Shown here: one piece after another, positions 11,797-21,512 of the stretch
Layout: each line of letters opens with the position of its first letter
Position numbering within the stretch: the stretch's first letter is position 1
DNA from: Conoideocrella luteorostrata
Lineage: Eukaryota; Ascomycota; Sordariomycetes; Hypocreales; Clavicipitaceae
Direction of reading: 5' to 3'
Length of the DNA stretch: 21,912 nucleotides
Assembly (NCBI GenBank): GCA_032433595.1
Contig: JASWJB010000496.1
Coordinates: forward strand, 1 to 21,912
Program-made: the position numbers and the translations under genes
The notes under the pieces: generated by a model
Database searches by the model: none
What the model saw: the letters and a program-made list of their open reading frames with translations, nothing else
What the model was told of the DNA's origin: nothing

Positions 11797-12897
11797 TATA
11801 GTCACTAATCGTACATTAATAAAGCACGATGTTAGCGCATAAAGTAGAAAGCAATTGGTCATATGGTCATGGTGGTGTTACGCTCGGTTGTGGGTAAATT
11901 ACGCGCGGCCGCAGACAGTATCAACATGCACGGTAGATTCCAGTGCTATTTACCTACCTGAGTACCCTACGGCGCATGATTCAGCGTTTAAAACTAGTGG
12001 GTTCGTGAAAGTATGCGTGCGGTGTTTTTTGAACATGAGTATCATGATAGGATCTTTCGAGATACCGGCCAAAATGTTCGTGGCAGAAATTGATACCGGA
12101 TCATACTTCATGTAAAAGACATCCCTCCGCAAGGCCACACCAGGAATTCTTCGGAACGAGAGGTCATGAGTAGTGAGTAAAACACCACGTGATTTAAAGT
12201 AGTAAGTAACTTGTATAAGTGTACTTTTGTACAGCCCTTTCGGCTTGCGTCACCTCTACTAGTATGCCCGTCATGGCATGAGTGGACACTACAACAGATG
12301 GTGGTTGGCATCAATTACAAAGATCTCGTTTAATAGTAGTCCCTTAAGATTTCCGGTCGTCGGTTGTGCCACTTTCCCAAGATCGGGAGGTATTTGGGTC
12401 TGCCGTGACGGGCTGAAGGTCACCCAGGGAAGGACGTGAAGCGAAGCAAATGGCAGCGTTGTCTTCTGCGAGTCGCGAACAGAGGCTGATAATACCGCGG
12501 CGTACAATCTCCAGGGGCCACACGCCTGATGAACTGCGGCTTGATACAAATATGGTCTAGATCCATCTGCCAAAAGGACGAGGTGGGCTTTAGACAAGGT
12601 CATGCATAGATAGTGTTATCACCGACCTTCGCGGTGTGGCCAAGGGCTACCCGGCAGTGGTCGACCGGAACAGTTTCAGCCTCTATATTCCTTAAAATGT
12701 AGTCATATAAAGACCGAACGCCCGTTGCTATTTTACTAAAGGAATATATATGATAAAGGTCTCATATCAAGAGATCGTTCTAGATGGTTCGTGCAAAAAC
12801 GGTGGAAATTGGCAGGAGTTTGAACGTTTCGAGCAAGTCTGTGGGCCGGTCAAACTGAGGTCGTTGGCGACGCGCGTCCCGCTAAGACTGGGGTAAC

Positions 12898-12934
12898 TAC
12901 GGAGTACAATGGCGACCATAGAAGTACGGAGTAC
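12898..12934. repeat. Two direct copies of TACGGAGTAC
   Basis: Exact copies at 12898-12907 and 12925-12934, 27 bases start to start. They belong to the dispersed intergenic motif seen at about ten places in this window. Confidence 0.85.
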
Positions 12935-13182
12935 ACCCAGAAACACCACGGAGAATCTACCCCTTATGCTTTTCTCCGGTTTGCTTAACATCTCTCTCGC
13001 TCAGAGGAACGAAGGCGCTTTGTGTATTGCACATCATGACTGCTCTCCCTACGAGGCAGGTTGGAAAAGGAGGGATGGACAAGATGTGGTAGACTACTCT
13101 GACCCCCAGTTATGCGGACGATTCCCGAACATTGGATCACCTAAATGTTTCCAGCCGCCGTGAGGTGTTCAATGTGGCTCTG

Positions 13183-13196
13183 TACTCCGTACGGAG
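13183..13196. repeat. Palindromic form of the dispersed motif
   Basis: TACTCCGTA runs directly into the opposite-strand copy, producing the perfect 12-bp palindrome CTCCGTACGGAG at 13185-13196. No gene is recognised nearby. Confidence 0.8.
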
Positions 13197-13755
13197 GACA
13201 AGTGTAGATACGTATTCTCAATTCTGCATTCTGTGTGGCTCAAGCCGCAGAGCCCGTGATATTTGACATTACTCCGGTGGGTTCTAGACTCTACCAATTG
13301 GCGACAAAGTAATAGTTGACTTGGACTAGAGAGTGCGGAACGCTCCGGAGAGCACGGAGTAGTCTCTATGGAGTAATAGCGACCTGAAGGAACAGCGAAG
13401 CCCAGACATGGGCCAGTTGTTTCAAGTGTCAAAGGTGTCGAAGATGACAAGCTTGTCACATGATGAATCCAGGCTAGAAAGGCCTCTTGAGTGGGCTCTG
13501 TGGCGTCGAATTGAAAACCATTGATAGTTCGAGGCCGGCCTCCATGGTGAGGCTGTGGCTGGGTTGAGCTGGGCATGCGCCACAGTCACCAGCCTTAGCA
13601 AGTCCTGAGACCCCTGGCATTGGAGGTTGCCTGCCGGTAAAACAGACCAGTATCACAGTTATCCAAGTGGCATTGATCTACGGATTGACGAAGTGGATTT
13701 TTGCAATTTTCACACAAGAAATAGTCATTTGGTATGTACAACAGTGTCGGGTATG

Positions 13756-13777
13756 AGGGCATGCTTCAGGGCATGCT
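13756..13777. repeat. Short tandem duplication (AGGGCATGCT, period 12)
   Basis: AGGGCATGCT occurs twice, separated by TC. Each unit contains the palindrome GCATGC. It is a minor local duplication with no gene recognised around it. Confidence 0.6.
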
Positions 13778-14149
13778 ACAAGACGGACTTTTTGACAGTT
13801 GAGCGAGTAGGCCGAACCTGGTTCAGCGATAGGTGGCACGCACGCATCGCTTCCTTTGGCTGTGGCGCTCAGGTCGTGGCGGCCTGTGTCAGCCACTGTG
13901 GCTTCCGACAAAGGGCGGAGAGGTCATACTAGTAAGTGTGAGAAGCGCAGTTTTGTTTGATTTGGATCATCGAACGCCAGGGAGATCAGCGGATGTCGCT
14001 GGTATTTGAAAGATGGCATTCCAATGATCGCGATAGCTCGGCCCACTTGTTAGTTGTTCGCGACAAGAAATGGCCATGGAGAAGTCAATTAGGTAAACCC
14101 ACCATCGCACATCATCAACCTGAGTTTTCCGTAGGTAAAACGTAGAACA

Positions 14150-14171
14150 TACGGAGCACGGAGTATCCGTA
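14150..14171. repeat. Doubled TACGGAGTA-type motif with one mismatch
   Basis: An imperfect copy (TACGGAGCA) overlaps an ACGGAGTA copy, and a TCCGTA half-site follows, so the block has partial dyad symmetry. It is the last clear member of the motif family before PNG1. Confidence 0.7.
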
Positions 14172-15052
14172 AAGGCTCTGGGGTGACATGGCTGGCTGAT
14201 TGTCTGGTCAATCAGGTGTGCGGCAGAGGGATTACGACCTCCGATATTACACATTGCATCAGCTTGGCCAGCCATGGCCAGACGGGCTGTGCCACCAAAA
14301 AGTTGAGCGAAAAGCTGAGATAGGTTTGCGTGTGTATGTTCTTACGTTGGCTGCGGGCCTCGTCATCGCCTCCTTAGACCCTTGCTAGGTGGGTGGAGCA
14401 GCTTCAAGCCCCCCCAAGGTAGAGGTACCAGTACCCGTGCATCGGCCGAGAGACCGTAAATACTCTGTACTTGGTGTACAGGTATACACTCACCCATAAT
14501 GGGCTGGAAGACACTCAGCAGGGCAGTACCTGTCTTCGTAATCACCAAGTCGTCGTACCCTTTGCGAGGGAGCAGACGTACAAAAGCGTCTTACGAGCCC
14601 TCCATAGCGCTTCATAGCGCTCGGGAGGCAACGCAACACTGTATACGCCAGCAGAGGTGGGTTTCAATTGAATTCGCATGTCCGTAGTTGCGTAAACTCA
14701 CCAAAGGATGTGCCGGCGACATCTTACTGCTGCCATAATGCTGGGTACTGTTTCCTCTCCGCTATTCAACTGCCACATAAAGAGAAGTTCGCCGGCGCAG
14801 TTGTTGATGAGGGCAATAAGGAGTGCGACGAGGTGAGATTGTCGAGGTACCAGTACTCAGCCGTCAAAAGTTTCGCTCGCGGACGCCGCCCATTGCGCCC
14901 AGTTGGCTCCGCAGCTATCAATTTGCGGCCTCTCATTGGTCAGCCGACACAAGCTGACGCGTAAACCGCCTTCAACGGCCAAGACGAAAAGAGTGGGATG
15001 AAGACGCAAGCCGACCCGAGACACCCATCGACCACCCATCACCACCCCAATG

Positions 15053-15727
15053 ACAAGCACCATCTGAATCCAGCGTCCCTTTCATCCCCCTCGCACCCTG
15101 GCTCTGCAGTCCTGTGGGCCCTGTGTAGCAGTCCATACTACTAGTAGGCTGCGTGCGTGTGCTGCGTACCAGACCGTTGCCCATTTGCCGTTGCCGTCCG
15201 CTCATCCCTCCTCCCATCCGTCCATTCTCTTGCGTTGACGTTCCCGTCGTTGTCGCGGCCGGATTTCAGATCATACATCCCACTTCCTCTCTTTGCTGCT
15301 TTGGTGAGAGCGTTTTTCGCCGCAGCGGATTTCTGTAATTGTTTTGTCTTGATTTATTTTACTCTCACGGAACGAATCTTGAGAGATTCTCGAGGGCGGC
15401 GACCGAACACTACCAGCGGCAGATAGCGGCTCCCGGTAGTTTCGTTACCGGTGGCGACTTGCGAGGCCTACGAATCCATCCTGCTGACGACAGCAACCAG
15501 GTCCACGACTACACTTGCCTAGTGTCACCGGGACTTAAGTTGACACTACAACATCACTCTTTCATACAGCTTTTCCCATCCGGCAATCAATATTCGGATT
15601 CATCGTCTGGCTTCCTTGACAACCGCGTCTCGGATCTCGAAGTCACTCTATCGGGCTCAACACCATATATATCGACGAATTCCAATTCACGCCCCGACTG
15701 ACGACACCTTCTTTTACCTCATTCAAT
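15053..15727 (+). promoter_or_regulatory. ATG-free promoter/5' leader region of PNG1
   Basis: The 675 bases upstream of the PNG1 start contain no ATG in any plus-strand frame; the last upstream ATG is at 15050-15052. Random DNA of this length should hold around ten. The stretch is pyrimidine-rich and includes a TATATAT (15664-15670) only about 60 bp from the start codon, too close to be a normal TATA box for a long leader. Loss of ATGs is the mark of transcribed leader sequence under selection against upstream initiation. A leader intron is possible but was not placed. Confidence 0.55.
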
Positions 15728-17208
15728 ATGGAGGGTCGAGGCACGCCATTCAGCCCCAGCCCTTCGGCCTCCGATGCCCAGTATGGCGAGGAGTGGGCGC
15801 ACGATCTTCGCGTCAAATTCGAAGGTCTTCTGAGGGATAAGCGCATGAACGACCTGCGCTCCTCCACCCGAAGCCATTCTCCTAGCCACCACTCACCCCG
15901 TGTCACAGAGCGGGCATCGAGCTCCAACCTCGCTGCTCAATCATCTTTCGTACCTGGCAGACCAGCGACTGCTCATGGCAGCGAGACACCGTTAACTCCC
16001 CCGTCTTACTCGCACATCCGCCACCTTCCCAAGATCCCTACCGCACCAGTCGCCGGTGATCGCGACTCTCAGAAATTCCGAAATCTCATGATCAGCCTGT
16101 CACTGACACCTACAAAATACGAGAACCCGGGTTTATTGGACGAGGCCCTGCAAACCATTCCTCTCGATCGTATCTACAGCGAAGCGGAAGAGGAAAGTCA
16201 AGTACTTCAAGCTGAGGCAGAGAGTATGGGTGACGGACGCCAGCCTGAATGGGGATATCAAGACTGTGTAATTCGAGCACTTCTCCGGTATGTCATACCC
16301 GATTAACCTAACGCCAGCTGGGATATAAACTAACTTTTTTTTCTTTTTTTGGTCTCAGGTGGTTCAAGCGTTCCTTCTTCACATGGGTTAATAACCCTCC
16401 CTGCCCGGTCTGTTTGTCCCCAACTATTGCCCAAGGCATGACAGCTCCAACTCCCGAAGAAAGCGCATGCGGCGCCTTGCGCGTAGAACTCTACCGATGC
16501 TCTGCTGAAAACTGCGGTGCCTACGAGAGATTTCCCCGCTATGGTGATGTATGGCGATTACTGCAGACCCGGCGAGGACGGGTTGGCGAATGGGCGAACT
16601 GCTTCAGCATGCTTTGCCGCGCCGTGGGTGGCCGAGTTAGATGGGTCTGGAATGCGGAAGATCACGTTTGGACTGAAGTCTATTCAGAACACCAACGACG
16701 ATGGATCCACGTCGATGCTTGCGAAGAAGCGTGGGACAGCCCTCGCTTGTATACTGAGGGATGGGGCAAGAAGATGTCATACTGTGTCGCCTTCTCGATC
16801 GATGGTGCTACCGATGTCACTCGACGATATGTTCGCACGAGCGAGTCTGCCTCTGAACGCAACCGATGCCCTGAGGAAGTTATGCTATACATTATGCAGG
16901 AGGTCAAGAATATCCGTCGAAACAACATGAGTAAAGACGAGCGTTTCCGTCTCGAGAAAGAAGACCAACGCGAGGATGAAGAACTTCGAAGATATGTTGT
17001 CGCCTCTATTGCCCAGGCTGTCACCGACTTGGTCCCTGGAGCCTCCAGCTCGTCCAGTGGTGGTCGTATTGTGCCGACGCATGCTCAAGATATTAAGGTT
17101 CCTGCGGAACAACTTGCACAACAGACAGGCTCAGCTGCTTGGCTAGCGGCCCAGCAACAAACCCGAGATCAAAGATTCCAAACCCCGCGCGACCCTCGCC
17201 AGCAGTAA
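15728..17208 (+). CDS. PNG1: Png1-like protein (peptide:N-glycanase fold) lacking the catalytic Cys
   Basis: Family role: cytosolic removal of N-glycans from misfolded glycoproteins in ER-associated degradation, using a transglutaminase-like Cys-His-Asp triad. Exons 15728-16287 and 16359-17208. The 71-nt intron has GTATGT..CTCAG ends, an ACTAAC branch site and a strong T tract. The product is 469 residues. A Ser/Pro-rich N-terminus is followed by the conserved core: zinc ligands C202, C205, C234 and C239, and EWANCF. H289 (EDHVW) and D306 (HVDACE) are present. The catalytic Cys of the usual GRCGEW is Val262 (codon GTT, 16582-16584, in GRVGEW). The Neurospora crassa orthologue is also reported to have lost catalytic residues while remaining important for growth, so this is probably a non-enzymatic Png1. 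A charged C-terminal helix (about 375-400) and a Gln-rich tail follow. The frame is open and well conserved throughout, so it is not a pseudogene. Confidence 0.93.
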
Positions 17209-18976
17209 AACAGTTTGGTGGTGCACAATGTACAACGTGTCCTGCTGTGAGACGTTTTCATTTGAATCCATCAACATGTTTAAAGCCCGCTCGGTTGCGA
17301 GTTCAGAACACATGATCCACTATCCCTGACTTGATGGGCTGCGACGACTTTTGACGAATCTTTCCAATGACCTCCCAACACGGCCACACTTACGTCGATT
17401 CTATCCAACCTACTTTATATGATGAACCGAGCCATGTCGATGATCATCGACGGCTCCCATCTTTTAATTTCAAGTGTTATTTCTCTTGTCTAAACCATTT
17501 GGACTAAACACATTACATCATGCCTCCATAACATATATATGGCGCATCTTTTCTTACATCTATCTCTACATATAACCCCGCCGTGTTGGCACAGTCCGAC
17601 TCCATATTAAGGACTGCAAAGACACGGCGGCCTGTACCTTACCGTCTACATACCGTCTCTCATTCAACCTTTTCTTCTCTCGGCATTTCATTTGTATTTG
17701 AATACATAAGAGGTGGTGGTTGGACGGCGTACTGGAACGGAAATAGGCAGACAAGCGGATTACTTCAAATGGGAAGTGTTTGACTATTGTATGACCTCAG
17801 TATTGGAGGACCGGGAATTTCGGCATTTGGGCAGTTTTTGTTTCTAAAATTTATTTGTTCACCACCTCCAGGCGTTATTCTTGGTTATTTTTTTATTTCT
17901 TGTCTGAGACAAAACAGACATGTGGCAAAGAGATGGGGACATCTTGGGAAGATCTCGAGGTATTAGTTCTTAAATAAAGGGCTTTGTGATTTAACTGCAT
18001 AGCAATAGACGGCGAATACAAAAAGCGCTAGTTCTGAACAAACATTTTGACGCCTGCTTACTTCGTGAGTCACGATCATAACCTAACTTCGGTTCTCCAA
18101 AGCAGTCAACCGAACAACGGATGACGATTTATACGGCGGGACTGCTACCGAGCAGGCATTTTAATTATCTTGGCATAGTCAAATAATTCGAATTCACACA
18201 CTTCATCACTCGCTTTCCAAACCTTGTCAATTCATGACTAGCCCCTCACTTCATATAAACTCTCCAATTTGGCTGTTTCAGCATTCAGTATGGGAGCCCC
18301 ATCGTGCAGGTGGTCCGCTGCGAGCTGGGCATAATGTCGACGCGGTTTGTGGGAGCGAGATGGGTTAGTTATGGTCTACCAGTCCTGGGGTGGGTTTCTC
18401 AACGAGGAGCGGTTTTGGCGTAGATGCGGTGGATATGACCTTCTCGACTCCGGAAGTTGTTCATGTACTTGAATGACGAATGAGTCGGCTGCAATGAGGC
18501 TTTAGGGACATATACCGTTTTGCCTACTGGTATGGTCTCTGAAACGGGCTGGCTGAGGCTTCAACGGATGGTGTGTTGCAGTGAGGAGGGACTTGATCAT
18601 GGAGGCGGCTGACTTGCACGACAAACTGGGTGGTGTTTGCAAGAGAAAGTGTTCTCCAAAGACACTGTATCCAGGTATAAAGCCCGTTTGGGGCTGCGAG
18701 GGTGGTTTGTCCTTGCGGCGGAGAGTACTCGGTCTCCCGGTTTAAACATGATGACCTTGAGGCTGATGGAAATGACGACTGTGAATCCTTCAATACCGAT
18801 TTGGGCTGGGAATCTTGGCGTTGTGGTAAAGGGGATGCAGTATAATGAGATGGATTGCTGAGAAACGAAGCCACCTACCGGCCCTGGACTTGTAATTCTG
18901 AAGGTCCCTCCATCCGAAGCAGCAATTTCTTTGAGCCATACAAGTGCTGACAAGGTCATAGATGAGTCGGCTGAAA
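17209..18976. other. Intergenic region, nothing recognised
   Basis: About 1.8 kb. The proximal part should hold the PNG1 3' untranslated region. DNA from about 17790 to 18280 is rather AT-rich. Minus-strand frames of 116 and 120 codons overlap at 18524-18959; they directly follow the decayed SWIM/RING gene and might be relics of its 3' end or of another gene, but I recognise no motif in them. Confidence 0.5.
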
Positions 18977-19741
18977 GGGCGCAACAAACGTACCTCTTTG
19001 TTGACTGATGCCCACTATGTTGACGTAGCCGTCACTCAAAGTCCACTGGTTCCCTTATACGTCGGAATGCTAGGCCCAGGCACTCCGGCAGAATGGACAG
19101 GTCACGGACATTTCATCCACGCTTTCCGCCCACATCTCGAGACAATCTCGGTGAATATTCTGCCCACACGTAGCCCTGCACCAGACTATCGACCGGGATT
19201 CTTGGTGTCTAACGCGCAAAAGAAAATGAGGCAATCGACTTCAATGCGTTTCCGGCTGCTACTCTCAGACTTCTGCGCGGATTCGCGGGGTGGCGCTTTG
19301 GCGAAGATTTCGCGGAGTTCTGTGCTGGCAGACCCGTTTGGTAGATAGACAGATTGGAACGGTGCTTGAGCACTCGTGCGAGAATCTGAGAGGGGAGAAA
19401 GTTAGAAACCTTCTGCTACTGCTTCCATGCGTCATCGTGAGGAACTGTGCGCAACGTACGTATATGACGTGCATGCAATGGTCGTTCTCTGAGGCATGCT
19501 GACAGGTGCAAGATGTGACCCGGGCAATTTTGACGGTATATACCTCCCCAGTAGCTCCGGCCATCTCGAACTTTTCCTCGGGGCAATCATCGGTGCCGCA
19601 TGGAAACCTGGACTGCACGTAATACTGATGACTCAGAGCTCGGTTGTATTCCTGGTTGAAGGCCCAGGATGGTGAAGGCCCAAATACACGAAGTCGTTTC
19701 TCTTTGGGCGAGGGGATGAGTTTGCCGCCTCCGATGCCCCT
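18977..19741 (-). pseudogene. Decayed SWIM/RING zinc-finger gene
   Basis: Read on the minus strand, 19741-19460 is an open 94-codon exon: KEKRLRVF, then FNQEYNRALSHQYYVQSR and a SWIM finger of form CxCx8CxH (CTCQHASENDHCMH). A 74-nt intron (19459-19386, GTACGT..CTCAG, branch CTAAC) joins cleanly to ILARVLKHRSNL. Then the frame breaks near 19327, resumes as STELREIFAKAPP, breaks again near 19193 after CALDTKNPG, resumes as SIVWCRATCGQNIHRDCLEMW..VTCPFCRSAW, meets a stop in the next codons, and resumes as SDGYVNIVGISQQR. The order SWIM then RING matches fungal SWIM/RING (ZSWIM2-like, putative ubiquitin ligase) proteins. The second Cys of the first RING pair is lost (CLIF instead of CxxC). The N-terminal exon was not resolved. 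Sequencing error is the main alternative, but neighbouring genes are clean. Confidence 0.7.
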
Positions 19742-20703
19742 CTATTCCTCACTGGGGTGAAGTAAGGAGGCTGCATTAGCTTTGGCATCAAGTTGTGACT
19801 ATTCTGCGCTACGTTTCTCTTGTCTGGTTGCGGTACAGGCTTATCATCTGTGTGGTCGACGGAAGCCTGTCGCGTCGAGTCCGACAGCGTGGTCGAATAA
19901 GCACCTGCTTGAGAACTCATCGCGGTTAATCTGTTATGGTATCCGTTTTGACATCCCGGATGGTTTGTTGATCTGGGACTCATAGTCGAAACTGCGCTGT
20001 AATGGACATTGGGGGCAGGAGAAGTAGGAAATGGGTGCTGATGTTTTTCGTTTGTTCGTGCTTGATGACGCAGAACGCAGACAAGCCGGACGGGCGCGGA
20101 TTGAGGACCAAATGGGTTGCTGTGAATTATTCCACTCTCCTCCGTAGTCTGGCAGTGAATTACGATGTTCCTGCCGTGCAAGTGAGCTAACTACCTCGTA
20201 CATGATGGAGATCTACTTCAAATGATCCAAAACTCTCACACTCTCTCAAACATATATATACATGGAATGTAATAGGCGCCGCCAAACGATTGTAAGCCAC
20301 ATGTCCTGTTTGACTGTAACAACTCGGCTACACGCCGTCCAAGCAGAGAATCTGGCAACCTCGATATGCTTCCTCCGGAGTATCAAATCGATGTGTTCCG
20401 CAACAAATGTATCTGATGAAGCGGTTTGGAATGACCTCGACGATGATCTTGGGGTGAAGGGCCAGACTCACGAGCAGGATTTTTTTTTTAAATTTTTTTT
20501 TTTACATTATTGTGGTACGAGTGAATATCGACACACCAGGGCAGTCAGTGACGAGCATGCCATCCCCTGCCCTGTTCGCGAGAATGGAAAAACCGAAGAC
20601 GAATTTCTACCCACTCAGCCTTTCTAAGACTTTGTAGCTCTGCCCAAGCAAGTCCTCGATAGTATTGCCAGCGGAGTACTTCACGGCTCTTTCTCCTCGC
20701 GCT
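19742..20703. other. Upstream part of the decayed gene, then intergenic
   Basis: From 19742 to about 20180 the minus strand carries a 182-codon Ser/Pro/Asn-rich open frame that may include the lost N-terminal exon of the SWIM/RING gene, but it is out of frame with the SWIM exon and has no motif of its own. From about 20200 to 20703 nothing was recognised except two T runs (20480-20489 and 20493-20503). The 3' untranslated region of the acetyltransferase gene must lie just left of 20704. Confidence 0.45.
20480..20503. repeat. Paired T homopolymers
   Basis: Two T runs of about 10 and 11 bases are separated by AAA. They are simple sequence in intergenic DNA. Confidence 0.7.
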
Positions 20704-21512
20704 CTACGTTGCCACTGTGTTGCCCTCCAATTGGGAAATAAGCCGAGGCCGCTTGGCATCCCACTCATCCCAGACAATTGAATAGACGGCAGTATGTCGA
20801 CCCGGCAGCTCCGTTGCCGTGCCGTTCCTCCGAGCAAGTGCCTCCGCAGAGACGGAAACCTCTTCGTCCTTGACAACCCGAGCCCAGCGCTTGATGCCCT
20901 CCAACTCAAAGCCAACCCGGAGAGCAAGTCTCCGAGAGGTCATATTCTCGACGTGAGCCTCCCACACGACGCGCCGTAAGCCCAGACCCCCAGCGGAGGG
21001 CGGATCCAGCAGCCAGAGCAGGGCGACCCCGACGGCATTCGTTGCGATGAGCTTGTCCCGGAAAGTTGGGAAGACCAGAACACCCATCTCTGCCGCGGCG
21101 TTCTCTACGCTGGCGCCAAAAATGGAGAGCACGCCGGCATAACTTGCAGAAGGCTCTGGATCATGCTGCGACGAGTCGTTGTGGTGGATGGCATACAGGC
21201 AGTTCTCTGCGACGCTGTGTGCTTTGCCATACCATTCGATGAACTGCTCGTTTGTCTGCGCGGGAGGGAGCGCCACGTAGTTGAAGGACTGGGGGGTGTT
21301 TGTAGCGGCCTGGACAAATGAGTTTACGTGAACGTTTGGCTGTATCCCGGGAAACAAATGAATTAATAAAAACCCGGCTAGAGGTCTGCATGGCTTCGCG
21401 AGATTTCCTGGGAACAGGGCTTACTTACATCGAAGGGCTGCAGGGTAACGGCTCTGTTTTCAAGACGTGGCTGACCATAGTGGAATCGCGAGCGCGCCGT
21501 GCTGTCGGCCAT
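20704..21512 (-). CDS. GNAT-family N-acetyltransferase
   Basis: It probably transfers an acetyl group from acetyl-CoA to an amine; the substrate is unknown. Exons 21512-21429 and 21339-20704. The 89-nt intron has GTAAGT..ACAG ends. The product is 239 residues. The start was chosen at MADSTARS because it has an ideal context (GCCATGG) and gives the usual N-terminus of fungal RimJ/RimL-like proteins: YGQPRLENRxVxLQPFD, then SFNYVALPP. The core reads ASYAGVLSIFG, an AEMGVLVFP strand (beta4, where acetyl-CoA binds), a TNAVGVALLWLL helix, then LGLRRVVWEAHVENMTSRRLALRVGFELEGIKRW, which matches the beta5/alpha4/beta6 end of the fold. A 17-residue in-frame N-terminal extension from an upstream ATG is possible but less likely. 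The gene faces PNG1 tail-to-tail across the decayed gene. Confidence 0.88.

Larger units (their letters stand above)
11320..15052. other. Long intergenic region without a convincing gene
   Basis: About 3.7 kb between UTP4 and the PNG1 leader. The first few hundred bases should hold the UTP4 3' untranslated region; an AATAAA lies at 11818-11823. Open frames are at most about 135 codons and have no recognisable motifs. Structures seen: a hairpin at 11773-11796, TACGGAGTA-type copies at 12898-12907, 12925-12934, 13183-13196, 13354-13361 and 14150-14171, a 12-base tandem duplication at 13756-13777 and a 10-base one near 14603-14622. A non-coding RNA or a highly diverged small gene is possible but not shown. 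Confidence 0.55.

Noticed and set aside
14422..14856. Identical 13-mer GAGGTACCAGTAC at 14422-14434 and 14844-14856
   Set aside because: A few repeated 13-mers are expected by chance in 22 kb, and the flanks do not match.
15157..15426. Open frame upstream of PNG1
   Set aside because: It has no ATG start and a composition like untranslated leader; it fits better as part of the PNG1 leader.
18524..18959. Overlapping minus-strand frames of 116 and 120 codons downstream of the SWIM/RING relic
   Set aside because: Some stretches look protein-like, but no family was recognised and no splice signals join them convincingly; kept only as a possible relic.
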